This document shows positions 54,855-63,280 of a stretch of DNA of 64,000 nucleotides, one piece after another. The notes under the pieces were generated by a model that did no database searches, had not been told where the DNA came from, and saw nothing but the letters and a program-made list of their open reading frames with translations. Origin of the DNA: JALEFZ01 sp964564415 (GTDB lineage Bacteria > Bacteroidota > Bacteroidia > J057); the NCBI GenBank assembly GCA_964564415.1, contig CAZMAV010000007.1, positions 1-64,000 on the forward strand. The letters are read 5' to 3'. Both the position numbers and the translations under genes were made by a program. How positions within the stretch are numbered: position 1 is the stretch's first letter; the number at the start of each line of letters is the position of its first letter.

Positions 54855-54962
54855 GATTCTCACGAATCATTTTTTGCGATTCAACCCATAGCGCTCTTGG
54901 GATTGAAAATAAGGTACTTATGATAAGCCCAACAGTACTTTAGCCATTCATTTGTGATCATC
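54855..54962 (-). repeat. Dispersed nested-palindrome repeat, copy D (full)
   Basis: The terminal repeats GATTCTCACGAATCA (54855-54869) and TTTGTGATCATC (54951-54962) face each other. The inner arms CCCATAGCGCTCTTGGG (54885-54901) and, read leftwards, AAAGTACTGTTGGGCTTATC lie between them. This is a complete copy and, with copy E, defines the element's ends. It ends 9 bases before the moxR stop codon. Confidence 0.85.
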
Positions 54963-54971
54963 GCAATTTCC

Positions 54972-55955
54972 TTAGGCCATGAGTTTCTGGACGATATCCT
55001 CGGTAGTGATTCCTTCTGCATCTGCTGTGAAACTGGCTACGATGCGGTGGCGAAGAACAGAGGTTGCCACGTCCTGAACTTCCTGTATATCAGGAGAATA
55101 TTTTCCTCTGAGCAAGGCCAGGGCCTTAGCGGCCAAGACCAGGTACTGAGAGGCTCTGGGTCCTGCTCCCCATGTGATCAATTCTTTGATCTCATCAGAA
55201 GCGTGAGAAGTAGTGATCCGGGTTTTGTTGACCAGATTTACCGCATATGAAATGACATTATCCGGTACATCGACTTTGCGGACCAGGTCCTGAAAGTAGA
55301 TAATCTCCTCGACTGTCAGGACGGTATTGACTTCTACTTCCCGGTGGGTGGTGGTCTGCTTTACGATGTTGATTTCCTCCTCAATGGAGGGATAATCTAC
55401 GAAGAGGTTGAACATAAAGCGGTCCAACTGGGCTTCGGGGAGGGGGTAGGTACCCTCCTGCTCAATGGGATTTTGGGTGGCCAAAACGAAGAAGGGCTTG
55501 GCGAGTTCATTGACGACTCCTCCGATGGTAACACGCTTCTCCTGCATGGCTTCGAGCAGGGCTGCTTGGGTCTTGGGAGGGGTACGGTTGATCTCGTCAG
55601 CCAGGATTATATTGGCAAATATAGGCCCGCGAATGAATTTGAAGTACTTTTTGTTGGTGTCATCGTCAATCTCGAGGATTTCTGTCCCTACAATATCGCT
55701 GGGCATGAGGTCCGGGGTGAACTGAATCCGGTTGAATTTCAGGTCCAGCACCTCGGCGATTGTGCTGACTAGTAAGGTTTTTGCCAGCCCCGGCACCCCT
55801 ACCAGGAGGGTGTGCCCTTTGCAAAAGAGAGCGATTAACAGCTTCTCTATGACATCCTCCTGACCGATAATAACTTTGGAGATTTCTTTTTTTAGCTCAC
55901 CATACTTATGAGCGAGGGCATCCGCAGCCTCTACTTCTGTCTGATACTTCTGCAT
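54972..55955 (-). CDS. MoxR-family AAA+ ATPase
   Basis: A 327-aa cytoplasmic ATPase with chaperone-like roles in assembling VWA-domain partners. Walker A is 'VGVPGLAKTLLV' near residue 42, Walker B 'ILADEINRTPPKTQAALLE' near 103, and sensor 1 'VLATQNPIEQEG' near 143. The C-terminal lid has 'GAGPRASQYLVLAAKALALL'. ATG 55955 overlaps the surA stop by one base (TAATG), and the start is placed there because upstream in-frame codons lie inside surA. VWA or DUF58 partners usually follow MoxR, but none is found downstream here. Confidence 0.95.
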   Translation of the reverse strand: MQKYQTEVEAADALAHKYGELKKEISKVIIGQEDVIEKLLIALFCKGHTLLVGVPGLAKTLLVSTIAEVLDLKFNRIQFTPDLMPSDIVGTEILEIDDDTNKKYFKFIRGPIFANIILADEINRTPPKTQAALLEAMQEKRVTIGGVVNELAKPFFVLATQNPIEQEGTYPLPEAQLDRFMFNLFVDYPSIEEEINIVKQTTTHREVEVNTVLTVEEIIYFQDLVRKVDVPDNVISYAVNLVNKTRITTSHASDEIKELITWGAGPRASQYLVLAAKALALLRGKYSPDIQEVQDVATSVLRHRIVASFTADAEGITTEDIVQKLMA

Positions 55956-57295
55956 TAATTCAACCAGTTTTGCAGTGCATTTTGGCACTCGGTGGGTTTG
56001 ATGTCAATATAGATATTATTCTTAGCCCTTTCTAGCCAATTCTCGAAATTCTCCGAGCGCTTGGCAAGCAAGGCTGCGTTTCTGATTTTTTGGTAATCCA
56101 TATCCAGGTTGGGATAATGGGGACTTACCTTATTTTTCAGGTAAATGATGTGATAAGCTTTTTCTCCGTTGGGGAGGGTGTACTCCATGGGTTCGGAGAT
56201 TTCACCTGCCTTCATTTCATCTACCTTAAAATACATTTCCGGGTCAAGGGCATCCATGGGAAGTTTGAGTTCTTGGGTCTGAGGATTGGCGATGCAGCCT
56301 CCACAGAAGCGGGTCATCCTATCCTGAGAAAAATTCATGGCTGCTCTTTCGAAGGTCAGGGTATCATTTTGGATGCGATTCAGAATGGCATTAAGGGAAT
56401 CGATAGCGATAGAGTCTCCATTGGCGGTTACCTCTAATTGCTTGAGGATGTGGCTGGCCTTGATGACCTCCCCTTTTCTTTCATAGAGCTTGACGATGTG
56501 TATCCCAAACTCGGTTTCAAAGGGAAGGGAAACCTCTCCCGGCCTCATGTTGAAGACTACATTTTCAAACTTGGGTACCATAGCTCCCCTACCAAATTCT
56601 CCCAGGGAACCTTTTCGTTGCCTGCCTCCAGGCTCATCGGTATGCTTTGCGGCCATCTCACCAAAATCAGCTTCCCCTGCCAGGACCTTTCGGCGGACTT
56701 CTAACAGTTCTTCCCTGGCAGCCTTTCGGCTTTCTTTCGAATAGGGAGGCTTGATGACGATGTGATTGATCTGCACCTCGGCAGGAAGGAGTCCTAAGCT
56801 ATCGGGATTGATAGAGCCAAAAAACTTTTTTACCTCTCTAGGTGTAATGTCGGTTTCAGCTTCGATGATGCTTTGCATTTGCTGGACCAAAAGGTCATTG
56901 CGAACGTCTTCCCGTACATCCTGACGAAACTGGGCAACTGATTTTCCATAGATCTTTTCAAACTGATCCTCCTGAATCTGCTGGAGCAGGGTGGAGATTC
57001 TGCGGTCCAGTTCTGCATCCACCTGCCCATCGGAAATTTCAACACTGTCCTGTCGGGATTTGTTGAGCATCAGTTTGGAGACGATCAGGTTTTCCATAAC
57101 CTGACAGCGGAGGGTTCCGTCGTCTTTCTGACCATTAATTTTCAGGTAGTTGTACTGGTTTTCCACATCCGAACTCAGGATGATATCTTCTCCTACTACA
57201 GCTACGATCCTATCGATCGTCTGCTGAGCTCCTGCCTGGCTCCACAGGCCCAAACAGAGGATCATGCTCAGCAATATATTCCTCGACACATTCAT
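55955..57295 (-). CDS. surA: SurA-type periplasmic peptidyl-prolyl isomerase/chaperone
   Basis: A 446-aa exported parvulin. The signal peptide ('ILLSMILCLGLWSQAGAQ') is followed by a SurA-type N-terminal chaperone domain ('IDRIVAVVGEDIILSSDVE', then 'VMENLIVSKLML'). Two parvulin domains come next, near residues ~170-270 ('VQINHIVIKPPYS', 'GSLGEFGRGAMVPKFE') and ~275-385 ('IKASHILKQLEV', 'QTQELKLPMDAL'). It should help fold outer-membrane proteins in the periplasm. It lies in an operon with a PpiC-type isomerase, a lipoprotein and moxR. Confidence 0.93.
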   Translation of the reverse strand: MNVSRNILLSMILCLGLWSQAGAQQTIDRIVAVVGEDIILSSDVENQYNYLKINGQKDDGTLRCQVMENLIVSKLMLNKSRQDSVEISDGQVDAELDRRISTLLQQIQEDQFEKIYGKSVAQFRQDVREDVRNDLLVQQMQSIIEAETDITPREVKKFFGSINPDSLGLLPAEVQINHIVIKPPYSKESRKAAREELLEVRRKVLAGEADFGEMAAKHTDEPGGRQRKGSLGEFGRGAMVPKFENVVFNMRPGEVSLPFETEFGIHIVKLYERKGEVIKASHILKQLEVTANGDSIAIDSLNAILNRIQNDTLTFERAAMNFSQDRMTRFCGGCIANPQTQELKLPMDALDPEMYFKVDEMKAGEISEPMEYTLPNGEKAYHIIYLKNKVSPHYPNLDMDYQKIRNAALLAKRSENFENWLERAKNNIYIDIKPTECQNALQNWLN

Positions 57296-57323
57296 AAAAT
57301 TATGTTAATTTTTTGTTCAAGCA

Positions 57324-58220
57324 TTATTTGACCCGCTCGAATTTATTGGTTGCGCGGGCTTCTTCGACCAGTCGCGCGATGGTCTGATTGATCAGGGCTT
57401 GTTTTCTTTGATTTTTGATGATCAGCTCGATTTCATCACTGACCATCCTCAGGGGTTTGATTTCACCTTCTTTGACGATGGAGAGCATTTTAAAAAAACA
57501 ATACGAGATTATGTCTCCTTCCTGTTGCTGATACGGGTATACCATGCCTACGTTGGCTTTTCTAATGTTTCCAAAATAATAGCCTTGGGAAAGGTCGAGC
57601 AACTCGCCCTCATTACGAAAGGTACTGTCCATCTTGTAGGTTTGTGCCTCTTCGGCGCACCATTCGATCAGCTCTTGAATATCCTGGGCATTGCCCTCTT
57701 TAAGTTCATTGATGATCCAATACTGAGCTGCCTTTGTGGTCTTGATATAAAAGAACTGATAATAGGTGGCTTCACTGATAAATTTATCCGAAAATTTGTT
57801 GTAGTAATTGCGAATATCCCCTTCGCTCACTTCGAATTTTTCGGGGTGTGTATCAATGAGCCATTTGGCAAACTGCTGCTCCATCAAGGTACTTTCATAG
57901 TCCTGAAGTTGGGGCTGAATCTTCTCCTCTATGTCCTGTATGGCCCTGCCGGCAGCTTCTTTGACTACTTGCTGCCGCAGCCACTTTCTTATAAACTGCT
58001 CTGCATAGCGGGAACTGTCTTCTTCCGAATAAAGCTCCGGCAGGAAGTACTCCAACTCACTTACCCTAAGTTTGCTTTCACCATAGGTAGCGATCACCTC
58101 TGACTGCTCGGTTTCGCCTCCCTGTTTACAAGCCTGAAACAGACTTAGCAACAAGAAGACGAGCAGGAGAGCGAGGGGCTTGTATCCACTATTTAAAGAG
58201 TTTCTTAAATGCTTTCTCAT
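57324..58220 (-). CDS. SurA-N-like lipoprotein in the PPIase operon
   Basis: A 298-aa lipoprotein ('LLLSLFQACKQGGE', Cys near residue 31) with 'VIATYGESKLRVSELEYFL', a helix arrangement like the N-terminal chaperone part of SurA/PpiC proteins, and 'EVSEGDIRNYYNKFSDKF', typical of the helix preceding a parvulin domain. A parvulin catalytic domain itself is not evident; the corresponding region is degenerate. It probably works as a chaperone partner of the two flanking isomerases. Its start overlaps the end of the upstream PpiC gene by 32 bases, which implies tight coupling. Confidence 0.82.
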   Translation of the reverse strand: MRKHLRNSLNSGYKPLALLLVFLLLSLFQACKQGGETEQSEVIATYGESKLRVSELEYFLPELYSEEDSSRYAEQFIRKWLRQQVVKEAAGRAIQDIEEKIQPQLQDYESTLMEQQFAKWLIDTHPEKFEVSEGDIRNYYNKFSDKFISEATYYQFFYIKTTKAAQYWIINELKEGNAQDIQELIEWCAEEAQTYKMDSTFRNEGELLDLSQGYYFGNIRKANVGMVYPYQQQEGDIISYCFFKMLSIVKEGEIKPLRMVSDEIELIIKNQRKQALINQTIARLVEEARATNKFERVK

Positions 58221-60189
58221 TTATCTTGACGGGATAAGTATGGGCGAGTTCGTCCAGCCATTTCTCTTCCAAATAGTCCTGATAGCGGGTAATGGCCGCT
58301 GAACGAGCCTCCTCGAAGCTACGAATGCCGGCGGGTCGCTTGCCGGTGACTTTGACGGCCCGGTAAAAATTACCTGAGCTCATGATGTCGGAGATGTAGC
58401 CCTCTTCCTTGGAGAAAATTTCCTCCTTGATAAGCCCTTGTCCTTTTTCGTAGGTCATAGAAGTCATCCTCAGGCTTACGGGATTTTCGGCGTTAAGGAC
58501 GGAGTCAACGGCATCCTCGTCAGCCCCATTTTTCAGCATATTCAAGGCTTCCTGCAGGACTTCCTCTTCGGAGGAGCGATATTCACGAACGTCCACGCGG
58601 GCATCGGCCTTGAAGGAGTCCCTGTTTGCCTCGTAAAATTCTTTTAGTCCGACGCTATCCTTTACGGCCTTTTTCCAGACTTTTTTCTCCATGAGGGTAA
58701 AGAGAAGGATGCCGTCTCTGTATTCCTGAAGAAGGTATCGGTACTCGTCATTCTTTTCAGGCAGCATCTTTTCTTCATACTTGAGCAATTCTGCTTCCAA
58801 AAATTTATCATAAACGGACTGCACGGCAGCATCCAGGTTTTGGTTGGGATTTCTGGGACGAGTTCTCAGGTAATAGTCGATAAGGTCCTGAACCCTGGCT
58901 TCATAATCTTCCCCAAGTTTGAAAAGGGGTTCTTCATAAAGTCCGCCATAGGTAGAATCAGGCTTCCAGGATGCACGAAGGAAGTTGGCATCGACGATAT
59001 TCTTTAAAGAATCCAGGGGCTTTTCATAGGCCTGGAAATTATTTTCCTCCTTGATTCGCTTCAATAAAGCCTTGCGACTGATCTGGGAACGGCTGTCCCG
59101 GGAGATTTTTTGCTTGAGGGCTCCCCGGGACTCATCGAAGCTCTGTCTTTTTTCTACTTCCGTAACCTTCATGATGTGCCAGCCATAGTCAGTCTTGAAA
59201 GGCTCGGAGTATTCACCTTCCTCCAACTTGTATTTATAGTTTTCCATGATGGGAAGGAGACGATTGGTACCCAGGTCTCCTCCTCGGTTGGCGGTGTTGG
59301 GATCGTCGGAATACTGCTTGGCCAGTGTGGCAAAGTCTTCACCTGACTGCAATTGGTCGTGGATCTGTTTGATGATCTCCTCTGCTTTTTCCTCAGTGGG
59401 TGCGCTGTAGCGATCGCCAACACGGATGATGATATGTGCAGCTCTCTTGGTGCCCTGATTTTCGATTTTATCCTTGACTTTTATCAAATGATACCCGAAT
59501 TGAGTTCTGACAGGCATAGATACTTCTCTCACCTCGGTATCAAAAGCTGCTGATTCAAAAGGATAAACCATGGCGAAGGCTGAAAAATATCCCAGGTTAC
59601 CCTTGTTGCTCTTGGCTGAGGGATCCTCAGAGTATTGTTGGGCTAATTCTTCGAAGTCCTTACCGAATTTTACCACAGAGTCGCGGTACTGCAGGATTTT
59701 TTTGTATTGGGCGAGGGTATCTTCGGGAGAGGGATTGGGAGGAAGACGGAGCAAAAGGTGGCTGGCGTCGATCAGATAGCCGGATCGCTCATATGCTTCT
59801 TCGATTAACTTTTCCTCTACGTCCTTGGCTGAAAGGTAGGGCTGTACCAGTTGCTTGCGGTATTGCTCAAACTCTCGATTAAAGGATTGGGTAGTATCGA
59901 GGCCAGCGGCTTCGGCAGCAAAGACCTTCCGCTTAAAGTTGATGTAGAGATCGAGGTATTCCCTGTATTGCTCGGGACTGTGATCCGCAGCTTCTGCTTC
60001 ACCCCCGTTATTTTTGGCATAAACCCGCTCAAACTCGCTTTTGCTTACTTTTTCCTGTTCGAAGGTAAGTAGCATTTTCTCTTTTTTCTTCTTTTTCCGC
60101 TGTGCGTGCAACTGATAGGGAAGGCTCATCAGGCACAAAGCCGATACGCTCAAAAACAGAAAAAAGACCCGTTTCATACTAGGAATCAT
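58189..60189 (-). CDS. PpiC-type periplasmic peptidyl-prolyl isomerase with two parvulin domains
   Basis: A 666-aa exported protein. Signal peptide 'VFFLFLSVSALCLMSLPYQ', then a basic 'RKKKKKEK' stretch, a SurA-like helical domain, and two parvulin domains (~120-240: 'DASHLLLRLPPNPSPED', 'SNKGNLGYFSAFAMVYPFE'; ~250-350: 'RAAHIIIRVGDRYSAP', 'NRGGDLGTNRLLPIMENY'). A long C-terminal helical region of ~300 residues follows. It is the first gene of the operon leading to moxR. The start could be ATG 60189 or 60177 (neither has a clear ribosome-binding site); the in-frame 60234 is less likely. Confidence 0.9.
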   Translation of the reverse strand: MIPSMKRVFFLFLSVSALCLMSLPYQLHAQRKKKKKEKMLLTFEQEKVSKSEFERVYAKNNGGEAEAADHSPEQYREYLDLYINFKRKVFAAEAAGLDTTQSFNREFEQYRKQLVQPYLSAKDVEEKLIEEAYERSGYLIDASHLLLRLPPNPSPEDTLAQYKKILQYRDSVVKFGKDFEELAQQYSEDPSAKSNKGNLGYFSAFAMVYPFESAAFDTEVREVSMPVRTQFGYHLIKVKDKIENQGTKRAAHIIIRVGDRYSAPTEEKAEEIIKQIHDQLQSGEDFATLAKQYSDDPNTANRGGDLGTNRLLPIMENYKYKLEEGEYSEPFKTDYGWHIMKVTEVEKRQSFDESRGALKQKISRDSRSQISRKALLKRIKEENNFQAYEKPLDSLKNIVDANFLRASWKPDSTYGGLYEEPLFKLGEDYEARVQDLIDYYLRTRPRNPNQNLDAAVQSVYDKFLEAELLKYEEKMLPEKNDEYRYLLQEYRDGILLFTLMEKKVWKKAVKDSVGLKEFYEANRDSFKADARVDVREYRSSEEEVLQEALNMLKNGADEDAVDSVLNAENPVSLRMTSMTYEKGQGLIKEEIFSKEEGYISDIMSSGNFYRAVKVTGKRPAGIRSFEEARSAAITRYQDYLEEKWLDELAHTYPVKINEKAFKKLFK

Positions 60190-60373
60190 TGTGTTTAGCT
60201 TATTTTTTGGCTGGATAAATTTAGTAAACCTCACTGATTAAAGAAATGCATGACAACAAGCATTCCATAGAAATCGAACAAGTGGCCTTGAATGGCAGGC
60301 TTTAGGCATTAAAAATGCCAATATGGCCCAAAAAAAGGAAAATCTGATGGAATGCCATTGAGGCAGGCCAAAC

Positions 60374-60388
60374 TTGACAACTTGTCAA
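60374..60388. promoter_or_regulatory. Perfect 15-bp palindrome upstream of grpE-dnaJ
   Basis: TTGACAACTTGTCAA is a perfect 7-1-7 inverted repeat in the 279-bp divergent gap between the PPIase operon and grpE. It lies about 80 bases before the grpE ATG, with TACAATAT shortly after it. Its symmetry and position fit an operator for a dimeric regulator. It is not the CIRCE sequence of HrcA. The rest of the gap holds the small hairpin GGCATT-AAA-AATGCC (about 60306-60320). Confidence 0.45.
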
Positions 60389-60468
60389 TGGCATACAATA
60401 TGTTATTTTACTGTGTCATTCAAACTATTCACAATACTTTGGGAAAAAGGAACGAACAAAACGAAGAT

Positions 60469-61149
60469 ATGGAGGACAATCTTAAAGATCAGGAATCCAA
60501 AAAGATAACTTCGGAAGAAAAGCTTTCTGAGCAAGAAGTAGCTTCCGGGGAGAACAAGGATCAAAAGGGTCCTGAGGAAAATAAGAATGCTTCCGAGAAT
60601 GATACATCCGCAAAGGGATCCCAGGAAGAATCAAACGCTTTTGCAGAGGGAGAACTTCCTACGCAGGAGGAAGCGATGAAGGCCCTTGCCGAATTGCAGC
60701 TCAAGCTGCGGGAGACTCAGCGGGAACTGGAAGAGCAGAAAAGCCTAGCCATGCGCCTTCAGGCTGATTTTATCAATTTTCGCAGGCGGAAAGAAAAGGA
60801 AACGTCGGATACCGTTCGCTTTGCCAATGAAGATTTGCTCAAGGAACTTCTTCCCATTCTGGACAACTTTGACAGGGCACTGGAGGCTATCGACAAAACT
60901 GACAATCTGGCAGCTGTCAAAGAAGGCATTGGGCTGGTAAGCAATAATATGCGTCGCCAACTGGGAAAAATCGGTCTTGAGCCCATAGAGAGCAGGGGAA
61001 AGGAATTTGACGTCAACCTCCACGACGCCATCACCTCTGTACCGGTAAAAGAAGAAGAGAAAAAAGGAATCGTCATAGACGAAATTGAAAAGGGGTACCG
61101 ATTGAAGGACAAGGTGATCCGTTTTTCAAAGGTCGTCGTAGGAGAGTAA
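60469..61149 (+). CDS. grpE: Nucleotide exchange factor GrpE
   Basis: A 226-aa cytoplasmic co-chaperone that releases ADP from DnaK. Residues 1-~75 are acidic and disordered-looking; residues ~75-115 form the long coiled coil ('AEL QLKLRETQRELEEQKS'-type), followed by the signature 'LQADFINFRRRKEKE'. The C-terminal beta domain carries 'LLKELLPILDNFDRALEA' and 'FDVNLHDAITSVPV'. ATG 60469 is chosen; upstream in-frame codons look non-coding. It lies 56 bases before dnaJ, forming the usual Bacteroidota grpE-dnaJ operon. Confidence 0.95.
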   Translation: MEDNLKDQESKKITSEEKLSEQEVASGENKDQKGPEENKNASENDTSAKGSQEESNAFAEGELPTQEEAMKALAELQLKLRETQRELEEQKSLAMRLQADFINFRRRKEKETSDTVRFANEDLLKELLPILDNFDRALEAIDKTDNLAAVKEGIGLVSNNMRRQLGKIGLEPIESRGKEFDVNLHDAITSVPVKEEEKKGIVIDEIEKGYRLKDKVIRFSKVVVGE

Positions 61150-61205
61150 TTGGAACTGTTCAATAAACGTGGGGATGCCCCCATCCAAAAGGAATTTCAA
61201 GCCTC

Positions 61206-62354
61206 ATGGCAAAAAGAGATTATTATGAAGTGCTTGGCGTAAGCAAGGAAGCCTCCAAGGATGAACTTAAGAAGGCCTATCGAAAGCTAGCCTTGAAGTA
61301 TCACCCGGACAAAAATCCGGACGACCAGGAAGCTGAAGTTAAATTCAAGGAGGCGGCGGAGGCCTATGAAGTCCTTAGCGATGAGCAGAAAAAGGCCCAG
61401 TATGATCGTTTTGGGCATGCAGGTGTAAGTGGCTCTGGTGGCTACAGCGGTGGTTCGGCAGGCTTTGAGGATATATTCAGCCAGTTTGGCGACATCTTCG
61501 GCGACAGTGCCTTTGGCGATATTTTTGGCCGCTCGGCAGGAGGTAGGCGCCGAAGAAGGGGACAACGAGGCTCCAACATTCGGGTTACGCTCAAAGTAGA
61601 TCTCGATCAAGTCGCTCATGGAGTTGAGAAAAAGATAAAGATTCCCAGGCAGATCTCCTGCGAAGCCTGCTACGGTACGGGGGCCGAAAATGGAACCGCC
61701 TTCAGTACCTGTCCTACTTGTCAGGGAACAGGAGAGATTCGCCAACAAGCAGGGGGAGGATTCTTCCAGCAAATCGTCGTTACCGTCTGTCCAACCTGCC
61801 AGGGAGAAGGGCGAATCATAGCCCGTAGCTGCAATGTGTGTAAGGGAACAGGCAGAAATCAGGTCGACGATGTGATTGATGTCAATATTCCCCCCGGTGT
61901 CATGGGAGGAATGAACCTCAAGATGGAAGGCAAGGGAAATGCAGGCCTCAAGGGTGGTCCCAGCGGAGATTTGATCATTCAAATTGAGGAAGAAGCCTCT
62001 GAGATTTTTGACCGCGACGGGGATAATCTGATTCACGAGTTGTTTATCAGCTTCCCAGATGCAGCCCTCGGTACCAAGGTAGAAGTACCTACCCTGGATG
62101 GCAAGGTCAGGATCAACCTTCCTGCCGGCACCCAAAGTGGCAAGGTCGTCCGTCTGAAAGGCAAGGGCCTATCCAATATCAATGGCTATGGAACCGGAAA
62201 CTTGTTGGTCCATATCAATGTGTGGACTCCGGAGACCCTGAGCAGTGAAGAGAAAAAATGGTTGGAAAAGAAGAAAGCCGCCGACAACTTCCAGCCCAAT
62301 CCCAGCAATGAGCAAAAGGGCCTCTTTTCAAAGATCAGGGACTTTTTTAATTAA
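61206..62354 (+). CDS. dnaJ: Molecular chaperone DnaJ
   Basis: A 382-aa Hsp40. The J domain (residues 4-70, 'KRDYYEVLGVSKEASKDEL') has an intact HPD in 'KYHPDKNP'. A Gly/Phe/Ser-rich linker follows (~70-115). The zinc-finger domain has four Cys repeats ('CEACYGTG', 'CPTCQGTG', 'CPTCQGEG', 'CNVCKGTG'). The C-terminal substrate-binding domains run to ~350. The first Cys repeat has Tyr where Gly or His is more common, but all eight cysteines are present. It works with DnaK, whose gene is not in this window. A strong terminator follows. Confidence 0.96.
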   Translation: MAKRDYYEVLGVSKEASKDELKKAYRKLALKYHPDKNPDDQEAEVKFKEAAEAYEVLSDEQKKAQYDRFGHAGVSGSGGYSGGSAGFEDIFSQFGDIFGDSAFGDIFGRSAGGRRRRRGQRGSNIRVTLKVDLDQVAHGVEKKIKIPRQISCEACYGTGAENGTAFSTCPTCQGTGEIRQQAGGGFFQQIVVTVCPTCQGEGRIIARSCNVCKGTGRNQVDDVIDVNIPPGVMGGMNLKMEGKGNAGLKGGPSGDLIIQIEEEASEIFDRDGDNLIHELFISFPDAALGTKVEVPTLDGKVRINLPAGTQSGKVVRLKGKGLSNINGYGTGNLLVHINVWTPETLSSEEKKWLEKKKAADNFQPNPSNEQKGLFSKIRDFFN

Positions 62355-62399
62355 GCTGAAAAACCTCATTTGATAGTTAAGAATCAAAATTACTCACCC

Positions 62400-62440
62400 A
62401 AAAAGGGGCAGAAATGAAGAATCATTCTTGCCCCTTTTTA
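62400..62440 (+). terminator. Intrinsic terminator of grpE-dnaJ
   Basis: AAAAAGGGGCA-GAA (62400-62413) pairs with TTC-TTGCCCCTTTTT (62426-62439), an imperfect stem with a bulge. A/T runs lie on both flanks, so it can work in both directions between dnaJ and the convergent thioredoxin-family gene. Confidence 0.85.
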
Positions 62441-62464
62441 TTTCATTTCTGGAAGATTAAGGGT

Positions 62465-62573
62465 GATTATCAGGAATCATTTTTTTGCGATACAATCACT
62501 AGGCCTGTTGGAGTTGAAAGTAAGTTACTTATGATAACCCCAACAGCACTTCAGCCATTTATTCGTGATGATC
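62465..62573 (-). repeat. Dispersed nested-palindrome repeat, copy E (full)
   Basis: The left terminal repeat GATTATCAGGAATCA (62465-62479) and right terminal repeat TTATTCGTGATGATC (62559-62573) enclose the inner arms AGGCCTGTTGGAGTT and, read leftwards, AAGTGCTGTTGGGGTTATC. The arms pair as CTGTTGG with CCAACAG, whereas copies A and B use CTCTTGG/CCAAGAG-type pairs. It ends one base before the stop codon of the thioredoxin-family gene. Confidence 0.85.
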
Positions 62574-62574
62574 A

Positions 62575-63201
62575 TTAATGAATGGCTTTGTTCTTCTCCA
62601 GGTTTTTGAGAAGGTCCAGGAATTCTGCCTGCAAGCTACGGGTCTTATCCTTTGCATACCAGCCGTGAAGTTCCTTGGCAAAGTCCTCTTTGGAGGCTTT
62701 GGGCTCAGGAGCATGCTTATGAGCCAGGGCTAGCTCCTGAATCTCCCGGGGCCTGGGACCCCATGTTGCCAGTTCTTCCCCGCTATCCGCATCCAGGATT
62801 ATGACCTTGGGAATGGACCTCCCCCCATCTGTCAGGTAAAGGTCAATCAACTGGGTATGTTCATCGCGAAGGACGACGCGGTGGCTGATCTTGTGGCTTG
62901 CTTCGGCTATCATATCTATCAGGGGGAGGCTCTGGGCGGCATCACCACACCAGCCCTCTGTGATGGTCAGGAAAATATAGGACCGGTCCAACTGAGCCAG
63001 GAAATCTTCTAATTCCCCGCTGAGCTGGCCTCTCTTTTCCAGGCGCTGCATGCGGCGAAGATTCAGCCCGGCATATTTGATAAAGGTCTCCGACTGATTG
63101 GGACCTGTGGTCTTTCCTTCTTCGAATAAGTGATCCAGGAGTTGGCGGTACTCCGCATAACTTATGGATTGATCAAGGCTCTGGGATAAAATGTTGTTCA
63201 T
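62575..63201 (-). CDS. Thioredoxin family protein (single-Cys active-site variant)
   Basis: A 208-aa cytoplasmic protein with a helical N-terminal part ('ISYAEYRQLLDHLFEEGK') and a thioredoxin fold. The active-site loop reads 'TEGWCGDAAQSLP' near residue 100, with one Cys where classical thioredoxins have CxxC. 'SIPKVIILDADSGEELATWG' supplies the cis-Pro region. The family is common in Bacteroidota; a peroxiredoxin- or glutathionylation-like monothiol role is possible but not shown. It is convergent with dnaJ, and a dispersed repeat touches its stop codon. Confidence 0.88.
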   Translation of the reverse strand: MNNILSQSLDQSISYAEYRQLLDHLFEEGKTTGPNQSETFIKYAGLNLRRMQRLEKRGQLSGELEDFLAQLDRSYIFLTITEGWCGDAAQSLPLIDMIAEASHKISHRVVLRDEHTQLIDLYLTDGGRSIPKVIILDADSGEELATWGPRPREIQELALAHKHAPEPKASKEDFAKELHGWYAKDKTRSLQAEFLDLLKNLEKNKAIH

Positions 63202-63280
63202 ATGGCAAATGTCTGACTGTCGATGTTATGCTGCTGTCCGAAGGGGGACAAATCTCGGAGCAAAAGAGTAGAGCTGGAAT

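Noticed and set aside
60190..60468. CIRCE/HrcA operator upstream of grpE
   Set aside because: No TTAGCACTC-N9-GAGTGCTAA match is present; only an unrelated 15-bp palindrome is seen.
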